Shown: positions 4,590-9,389 of the stretch, piece by piece
How the letters are laid out: every line of letters starts with the position of its first letter
Position numbering within the stretch: the first letter of the stretch is position 1
Notes under the pieces: generated by a model
Database searches by the model: none
The model's input: only the letters and a program-made list of their open reading frames with translations
What the model was told of the DNA's origin: nothing
Assembly: GCA_026985945.1 (NCBI GenBank)
Contig: JALSPN010000178.1
Location: 1 to 9,389, forward strand
Direction of reading: 5' to 3'
Source: Thermodesulfobacteriales bacterium
GTDB lineage: Bacteria; Desulfobacterota; Thermodesulfobacteria; Thermodesulfobacteriales; Thermodesulfatatoraceae
Length of the DNA: 9,389 bases
Made by a program: the position numbers and the translations under genes

Positions 4590-6923
4590 ATGGCCCCCAG
4601 AGAAGACTTTGAAAGGTTCTTTCCCTTCAGTGCGGAAGAAAAAGAGCTTCTGGCTTCTCTGCCGGAGCTTCTTCCCCTCGAAGAGATCTGGCTTGAGGTC
4701 TATCGTTATGCCCGCGAATATCCAGAAGGGAAGGAAATTTTAAAAGATGTCCTTGAAGATCAAGAGGCCCTTTACGAGTTGGCGCGCCGGGGAGCATCTT
4801 TTTTTAAAAAGGCCTTTGTCGAAATTTTTTCGTCCGGGTTTCACGAAGAGGCCCGGCGGGTAGCCCACCTCCACCTGGAAAGGGGCGTAACGCCCGCCTT
4901 TCTCATGGGGGCCATAGAGGCCCTGAAGTGGAAATTTATCCGGGAAATCAAGGCCAGAAACATCCACGGAGGGCAATGCCTGCCGGCTTTCAGTAAGTTC
5001 TTTACCTATCTTTCCGCCCTTCTTCTCGAAGAATTTTTCCAGACCACTATCAACCACCTTCAATGTGCCCTGGAGGCCTCTTCCCGCAAGACGAAGTTTC
5101 TCAATGTCCTGCGGGATATTAACTATCTCCTTTTTGAAAAGAACATTTGCCGGGAGGAATTGTTCCGGAAGGCCTGCCGGATACTTTCTGAAGTGGGAGA
5201 GATCCCGTTTGTGTGGATTTCACGGTTAGACGAAGGGGGGAAGGTCATAAAAGAAGCCACCTTTCCCGAAAAGCACCCCTTTTTTACGAAGATTCCATCT
5301 TCCCTGCAGGAGTTTCCGGCAATTATCCCCTTTCTGGAAAAAGTTTTTCAGGGTGTTCCAGCTGTTCTCGACGATCTTTCTAAAATTCCCGGCTATGAGG
5401 AACGCCAGAAAATACTTAAGAATTTCGGGGTAAACTCCATTGCCCTGATTCCCCTCTTTGAAAAAGAAAAAGTAAGCCACATCATCGTCTTATATCAGCG
5501 GGAAAAAAGGTCCTTCCTGCCAGAGGAAATCAAACTCCTGGCCGAAGTGGGAAGGGATTTGAGTGTGGGGCTCCGAAACATTCAACACCGGGAAGAAATA
5601 GAAAGAGCTATCTTTGTTGACGAATTAACGGGGCTTCCCAACAAAAAACAGTTTCTTTCTCTCCTTCCCAAAATCTTCCTCGAGAAGAAAGAAAAAGCTG
5701 AAAAACTGGCGCTTTTGAGAATAGACATCCTTAACTTTTCTCATCTGAACCGCGTTCTGGGTTATCACACAGGGGACGAGATTTTAAAGGAAGTGGCCCG
5801 CAGGTTAAAAGACTTTTTCGGAGAGCAGAGCTTAATAGCCCGCGTAGGCCCTGACGAATTCGCCATCCTTTATGCTTTTGAATCTCTGGAGGCCGTTCAG
5901 GATACAGTCTTTGCGCTGGAAAAGACCCTGAAAACCCCCTTTCACCTGGAAAACCAGGATGCTCTAAGGCTTTCTTTCGGAATAGGGATTGCCCTCTGGC
6001 CGCAGGATGCTTCAAACCCGTTTGAACTTTTTGAGAAGGCCGCTTTAGCCCTTAAAGAAACAACTTTTCAGATCGGAGGGGGGACCTCTTTTTACATCTC
6101 AGAAAAAGATCCCTCCTCGCTCAAAAACCTCTATCTCCTTAAAGAGCTGGAAGAGGCCTTCGAAAAAGGAGAATTCGTCCTTTATTATCAGCCCAAAATA
6201 GATCTTATCTCTCGTTTCCCAACGGCCTTTGAGGCCCTTATTCGTTGGCAACATCCCGAAAAAGGCCTCATCCCTCCAGGGTATTTTATTCCCGTGCTGG
6301 AAGAAAGCAGCCTTATGATTGATGTCGGATACTGGATAATCGACACCGCGGCTGCTTTTCTGGCCCGGATCAAAAACTTCTTCCCGAAAATGAAAATTTC
6401 TGTAAATCTGAGCCTGAGGCAGTTAAATGACGAAACTTTTGTCTCCCGCCTGGGCAAAATCGTTGCCAGACACGAGCTTTATCCGGAAGATCTGGAACTG
6501 GAAATCGTGGAAAGGACCCTCATTCACGCCCGGGCTCTTGAAACCCTTGAGGAATTGCGAAAATACGGTTTCCACCTGGTTCTTGACGACTTCGGCACGG
6601 GCTATTCTTCCTTTCGTTACATTCAGGCTCTGAGGAGGATTGACCTCAAAATAGATCGCAGTTTCGTCTCCCATGTTCCCGATTACAGGGATCAGGTGAC
6701 GATGATGATGGCTATCGTCTCCATGGGCAAAGGTCTCGGCCAGAGGATCGTGGCCGAAGGGGTGGAAACCAGGGAACAGCTTGCCTTCATAACGGGGTTG
6801 GGGATAGACGAAGTCCAGGGGTTTTATTTTGCCAGACCCCTTCCGGAGAATCAGGCCGTTGGTTTTCTGAAAAACTACAAGGCCGAAACTTATTTCTGGC
6901 CACGCCAGCAAAGGAATAGATGA
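4590..6923 (+). CDS. Protoglobin-GAF-GGDEF(degenerate)-EAL protein, probable c-di-GMP phosphodiesterase
   Basis: A soluble 777-residue signalling protein. Residues about 20-160 resemble a protoglobin/globin-coupled sensor: FFKKAFVEIFSSGFHEEARRV followed by HLHLERGVTPAF, where His95 aligns with the proximal haem histidine of the HxxxGlxP motif. A GAF domain follows (about 168-332). The GGDEF domain (about 336-500) keeps DELTGLPN (344-351) and Asp379 but has GPDEF (420-424) instead of GGDEF and lacks the RxxD I-site. The EAL domain (about 510-765) is complete: EAL (548-550), VNLS with Asn606, ELEIVE (636-641), DDFGTGYSS (666-674), Lys687, AEGVE (722-726) and QGF (743-745). It is therefore expected to hydrolyse c-di-GMP, with GTP binding by the degenerate GGDEF possibly regulatory. 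The start at 4590 has GGGTGA (4575-4580) at 9 nt and an in-frame stop just upstream (4578-4580). Its stop overlaps the next gene (ATGA). Confidence 0.9.
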   Translation: MAPREDFERFFPFSAEEKELLASLPELLPLEEIWLEVYRYAREYPEGKEILKDVLEDQEALYELARRGASFFKKAFVEIFSSGFHEEARRVAHLHLERGVTPAFLMGAIEALKWKFIREIKARNIHGGQCLPAFSKFFTYLSALLLEEFFQTTINHLQCALEASSRKTKFLNVLRDINYLLFEKNICREELFRKACRILSEVGEIPFVWISRLDEGGKVIKEATFPEKHPFFTKIPSSLQEFPAIIPFLEKVFQGVPAVLDDLSKIPGYEERQKILKNFGVNSIALIPLFEKEKVSHIIVLYQREKRSFLPEEIKLLAEVGRDLSVGLRNIQHREEIERAIFVDELTGLPNKKQFLSLLPKIFLEKKEKAEKLALLRIDILNFSHLNRVLGYHTGDEILKEVARRLKDFFGEQSLIARVGPDEFAILYAFESLEAVQDTVFALEKTLKTPFHLENQDALRLSFGIGIALWPQDASNPFELFEKAALALKETTFQIGGGTSFYISEKDPSSLKNLYLLKELEEAFEKGEFVLYYQPKIDLISRFPTAFEALIRWQHPEKGLIPPGYFIPVLEESSLMIDVGYWIIDTAAAFLARIKNFFPKMKISVNLSLRQLNDETFVSRLGKIVARHELYPEDLELEIVERTLIHARALETLEELRKYGFHLVLDDFGTGYSSFRYIQALRRIDLKIDRSFVSHVPDYRDQVTMMMAIVSMGKGLGQRIVAEGVETREQLAFITGLGIDEVQGFYFARPLPENQAVGFLKNYKAETYFWPRQQRNR

Positions 6924-8497
6924 AGCCCTCAAACACCGGTCTTCATTCTCAAAAAGTTGTTTCTTTGCCAGGCATCAAAGAGGATTCTTCCTCAGAAGAG
7001 AGAAAACTAAGCCTTGTCTGTGGTAACAGTTCAGAACTTCCTTCACTTCCCAACATAGCCCTGGAATTGCTGGAAAATGTAAACGAGCTTCCCTATGAGG
7101 CCCTGGCCCACATTATTCAGCTTGACCCGGCCCTGAGTACTAGAATCTTACAGCTGGCCAACACCCCTCTTTTTTCCAAGGGAAAATGGATCGATAATCT
7201 GGAAACAGCTATCGCCCTGCTGGGCACAGAAACCATTAAAAACATCGCGCTTTCTTTCGTAATGGTAAAGACCTTTCGGAGAGAAACCAGAGACGAATTT
7301 GACTTTGAAAACTTCTGGCGCCGGGCTATCTGCACCGCGGTATCTGCCAAACTCCTAGCGGAAGAAATAAAAATACCGGCAGAGAAGACATATCTTTCAG
7401 GGCTTTTAATAGACATAGGCATTCTGGTAATGTATCTTTGCCGTCCGGAAGACTATTTACGAGTCTTCGATAAAAAAAGAACGAGAGAGCTCTCTACCAT
7501 CGAGGCTGAAAGGAAAGTCTTCGGGGTTGATCACCAGGAGGTGGGGGCTGAGCTAGCAGAACTCTGGAGCCTTCCTGAGGATCTTGCCCTTCACATCAGG
7601 TATCACCACTTTCCAGAGAAGGCCCCTCCAGAAGTGCGCCAGGAAGTAGAAATTCTTTTCCTGGCCCAGAGGATATCAGGAATTTATTTCACCTTTCGGG
7701 CCCTTGATAAATACAATTTCATCATGAGAAGGGCGGAAGAGATTTTAAGCCTCACTCCCTCCAGAATGGAAAATCTGGTCGATAAAACCGCCACTTATAC
7801 CAGAAAGTTGCTTTCCATTTTTAATCTTCCCGGGCAAGAGATACGCCCTTATTCGGAAATACTGGAAGAGGCTGACAGGGAAATTCAGCGCCTGAGTATA
7901 AATTACGCCCAGCTTCTCCAGAAGCTTCGAGAAGAGAAAACCCGGGCCGAGGCCCTGGCCAGCAAGCTGGAAAAAGCCAATCAGCGTTTACAAGAAATGG
8001 CCCTTCGTGACCCTTTAACCGGGCTCTACAACCGTCGATACTTCCGGGAAAGATTAGCAGAAGAACTGGCACGCTGTTTTCGTTATCGGTCTCCTCTCAC
8101 CGTCATCCTGGCAGACCTGGACCACTTTAAAAAGATAAACGACACTTACGGCCACCTCTGTGGAGACGAAGTCTTACAGGCGGTAGCAGCCACTATCCAG
8201 AAGGAGATAAGAAAATGTGATGTGGCAGCCCGCTACGGGGGTGAAGAATTCGTAATCCTTTTGCCCCATACGGATCTTCAGGGAGGAGTGGCAATGGCGG
8301 AAAGACTTCGCCAGCTTATAAGTGAGCTCGAAGTACGGTGCGGAAAGGATAAGGTCCGGACAACCGTAAGCCTTGGCGTCTGTTCCCTCACCTCTTTCAA
8401 AGAAATTGACGAAAAGAAGTTTCTGGCCATGGCGGATCAGTTGCTCTACCTCTCCAAAAAGAACGGGCGAAATCGCGTCTCTGCAGCTTCTATTTAA
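6920..8497 (+). CDS. HDOD-GGDEF protein, probable diguanylate cyclase
   Basis: A 525-residue cytoplasmic protein. After a polar N-terminal extension (1-37) comes an HDOD domain (about 38-255) with LPSLPNIALELLE (40-52), QLDPALSTRILQLAN (67-81) and FGVDHQEVGAELAELWSLP (201-219). HDOD is an HD-related domain, usually non-catalytic, used in signalling. A linker and coiled coil (about 310-360) leads to a GGDEF domain (361-525) with DPLTGLYNRRYF (364-375), ADLDHFKKINDTYGH (398-412) and an intact GGEEF (440-444). RKCD (431-434) is the RxxD inhibitory site five residues upstream. It should make c-di-GMP from two GTP and be product-inhibited. The ATG overlaps the upstream stop (ATGA), and AAAGGA (6910-6915) is the RBS, so the two genes are translationally coupled. 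The pairing suggests that synthesis and breakdown are controlled together. Confidence 0.92.
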   Translation: MKPSNTGLHSQKVVSLPGIKEDSSSEERKLSLVCGNSSELPSLPNIALELLENVNELPYEALAHIIQLDPALSTRILQLANTPLFSKGKWIDNLETAIALLGTETIKNIALSFVMVKTFRRETRDEFDFENFWRRAICTAVSAKLLAEEIKIPAEKTYLSGLLIDIGILVMYLCRPEDYLRVFDKKRTRELSTIEAERKVFGVDHQEVGAELAELWSLPEDLALHIRYHHFPEKAPPEVRQEVEILFLAQRISGIYFTFRALDKYNFIMRRAEEILSLTPSRMENLVDKTATYTRKLLSIFNLPGQEIRPYSEILEEADREIQRLSINYAQLLQKLREEKTRAEALASKLEKANQRLQEMALRDPLTGLYNRRYFRERLAEELARCFRYRSPLTVILADLDHFKKINDTYGHLCGDEVLQAVAATIQKEIRKCDVAARYGGEEFVILLPHTDLQGGVAMAERLRQLISELEVRCGKDKVRTTVSLGVCSLTSFKEIDEKKFLAMADQLLYLSKKNGRNRVSAASI

Positions 8498-8519
8498 TGG
8501 TCCCGAAGAGGGCTGGGCT

Positions 8520-8535
8520 GCCAGGAGTTCCTGGC
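8520..8535 (+). terminator. Hairpin after the c-di-GMP operon, possible terminator
   Basis: GCCAGG and CCTGGC form a perfect 6-bp stem around AGTT, starting 23 nt after the HDOD-GGDEF stop. The following bases (CTTAAATGC) are not a U-tract, so this would be a poor intrinsic terminator on its own. Confidence 0.3.
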
Positions 8536-8625
8536 CTTAAATGCACCCCCGTAGATTGCAGACTGACGAACCCCAAATTCCCGGTTAAGCTTCCCATCCT
8601 TCCCTTAAGGAGCCCCAACTTCACC

Positions 8626-8653
8626 TCTCCTTTTTAAGGAGAAAGAAATTTTT
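8626..8653 (+). terminator. Second hairpin with downstream T-run, weak terminator candidate
   Basis: TCTCCTT (8626-8632) pairs with AAGGAGA (8636-8642) around TTT, and a five-T run follows at 8649-8653 after six purines. The stem is short and the T-run is displaced. It sits immediately before the left boundary of the IS3 remnant. Confidence 0.3.
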
Positions 8654-8657
8654 ATAG

Positions 8658-9074
8658 TGCTCCCCAAAATCCCAGATACATTTGGACTTTATCTTAGAAA
8701 GAGAGCATTAAGCAGCCTTTCTGTATTTCCCCTCATAATATCTCGCCTCAAATTCCTCCGTGCTCATATAACCTAACGCTGAATGCACATACTCACGATT
8801 GTATCTCCTTATCCACCATCCAATTCTACTCTTTTCGCCTGTAGCCCCAAAACGGATGCTCGCTCTTGATAGCCTCAATTTTCTTAACTATTCCTGCTTC
8901 TTCTTTTTCTTGCGATAAGTCTTTTTGTTCGAAGATTGTTATTAGTAGCTTGCAATCGGCTTCGGGAAACTCCTACCCCAACGTTCTTGCCACCTTCCAA
9001 GAATTTATCATAGGATACCTCCTTGGCAGTTATTTTAATTCTCCCTTTCTGAGGTGTCCGGATTTTCAGGGTCC
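8658..9074 (-). mobile_element. Internally deleted IS3-family element, about 417 bp
   Basis: The ends are imperfect inverted repeats. One end reads TGCTCCCCAAAATCCCAGAT from 8658; the reverse complement of the other, ending at 9074, reads GGACCCTGAAAATCCGGACA. They share an AAAATCC core, and about 14 of 23 positions match. The ...CCC..AAAATCCGGACA form is typical of IS3-family ends. Between them are only the two ends of one transposase frame, so the element cannot move by itself. No clear 3-4 bp target duplication is seen. Its right end stops about 24 bp before the stop codon of the neighbouring minus-strand gene. Boundaries are accurate to a few bases at best. Confidence 0.6.
8708..9011 (-). 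pseudogene. IS3-family transposase remnant with central deletion
   Basis: A perfect AAGGAGGT (9024-9017) lies 5 nt before ATG (9011-9009), which begins MINSWKVARTLG. A TAG stop follows at codon 13, after which the same frame runs through KIEAIKSEHPFWGYRR, the HTH_21-type N-terminal region of IS3 OrfB proteins. Immediately after GYRR the frame shifts and jumps to SRIGWWIRRYNREYVHSALG and then YMSTEEFEARYY, the C-terminal end of the integrase core, ending at TAA (8710-8708). The whole DDE catalytic centre between these parts is gone, consistent with a deletion of several hundred bases. Together with the nonsense codon this makes the gene dead, although the intact ribosome binding site could still allow a 12-residue peptide. 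Confidence 0.8.
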
Positions 9075-9098
9075 CTCTCCATTCTGGCTAACCGTTAA

Positions 9099-9389
9099 CT
9101 ATTTCTTGCGAAGAAAGAAAAGGAGGCCGAAGAAGGTGAAGATGAGAATGAGGCCCAGAAGAGTCTTCCGGGCCTCGTGGGAAGAGGCGGGAGGAGGAGA
9201 GGGTTTCTCGCTATTTAGGGAGATTTCGAGGCGGTGCCCCTCGCCGTCTTCTATTATCAGGCGGTAAAGCCCTCTCCGGGCCGGGGCAAAGGCAAATCGT
9301 CCGTAGCGATCTGTCATCCCGGTCTGAAAGGGGATCTTTTCCCCGTCGAAAAAGACCTTAACCCGGGCGTAAGTCATAGGGGCCCCGTC
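9099..9389 (-). CDS. NikL/CbiL-like membrane-anchored protein, C-terminal part (5' end outside window)
   Basis: The minus-strand frame is open to the right edge and ends with TAG at 9101-9099, giving 96 visible residues. The first part is a small beta-rich carboxypeptidase-regulatory-like repeat: YARVKVFFDGEKIPFQTGMTDRYGRFAF, then APARRGLYRLIIEDGEGHRLEISL. This TDxxGRFAF ... DGxGHR pattern is typical of NikL/CbiL-type accessory proteins of ECF nickel/cobalt transporters, where an extracytoplasmic domain is tethered to the membrane. A short Pro/Ser linker, a single hydrophobic helix (LLGLILIFTFFGLLFF) and a basic RKK end follow, giving an outside domain with a cytoplasmic tail. The Met at 9377 is internal, because homology-like residues (DGAP) continue upstream. 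The metal role is inferred from family resemblance; the transporter genes would lie beyond the right edge. Confidence 0.6.
   Translation of the reverse strand, partial: DGAPMTYARVKVFFDGEKIPFQTGMTDRYGRFAFAPARRGLYRLIIEDGEGHRLEISLNSEKPSPPPASSHEARKTLLGLILIFTFFGLLFFLRKK

Noticed and set aside
6423..6932. Minus-strand open frame of 169 codons opposite the EAL domain
   Set aside because: Shadow of the strongly conserved EAL coding frame; no independent support.
8866..9267. Plus-strand open frame of 133 codons
   Set aside because: Runs across the IS3 relic and antisense to the NikL-like gene; no RBS or family resemblance. The minus strand explains the sequence.

Overview
The window looks like a chromosomal segment of a flagellated or piliated thermophilic anaerobe, most likely from Thermodesulfobacteriota (Thermosulfurimonas/Thermodesulfatator-like). 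This is inferred from protein style (Lys/Glu-rich, compact), roughly balanced GC content and the mix of families. No rRNA or marker gene is present, so the taxonomic guess is moderate at best.

Layout. The left edge (2-220, +) is the 3' end of an IS110-family transposase. It is followed by a short GC-rich repeat (240-275) and then an HPP-family integral membrane protein (308-1000, +). A small unrecognised protein with an Sm-like look (1144-1392, +) meets, tail to tail with a 24-bp overlap, a YhcC/YtqA-type radical SAM enzyme (1369-2373, -). Upstream of that enzyme lies an imperfect GC-rich palindrome (2455-2534), which shares two sequence blocks in the same order with the repeat at 240-275. 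Next is a 631-residue chemoreceptor (2538-4433, -) with a PilJ-type sensor and a C-terminal zinc-binding CZB domain.

A 156-bp AT-rich divergent region follows. It carries a good sigma-28-like promoter reading into the chemoreceptor and a 21-bp perfect palindrome. On the other side are two plus-strand c-di-GMP genes joined by an ATGA overlap: a protoglobin-GAF-GGDEF(degenerate GPDEF)-EAL protein (4590-6923) and an HDOD-GGDEF(GGEEF, with an RxxD I-site) protein (6920-8497). The expected functional reading is a probable phosphodiesterase made together with a probable diguanylate cyclase, divergent from a chemoreceptor. This is a small sensory island linking gas/redox or zinc/oxidant sensing to motility and surface behaviour.

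The right end holds a decayed, internally deleted IS3-family element (about 8658-9074, -) with recognisable terminal inverted repeats, a perfect Shine-Dalgarno, a nonsense codon and a deleted catalytic core. The last gene (9099-9389, -, partial) is the C-terminal end of a membrane-anchored NikL/CbiL-like protein (TDxxGRFAF ... DGxGHR), probably part of an ECF-type nickel/cobalt uptake locus that continues beyond the window.

I found no CRISPR array, tRNA or rRNA, and no clear new defence or toxin system. The most interesting observations are the sensor/output architecture of the c-di-GMP pair, the degenerate GPDEF site, the sigma-28-like promoter, the IS110 right end with its orphan -35 box next to a REP-like repeat, and the small Sm-like protein with a possibly near-leaderless transcript.
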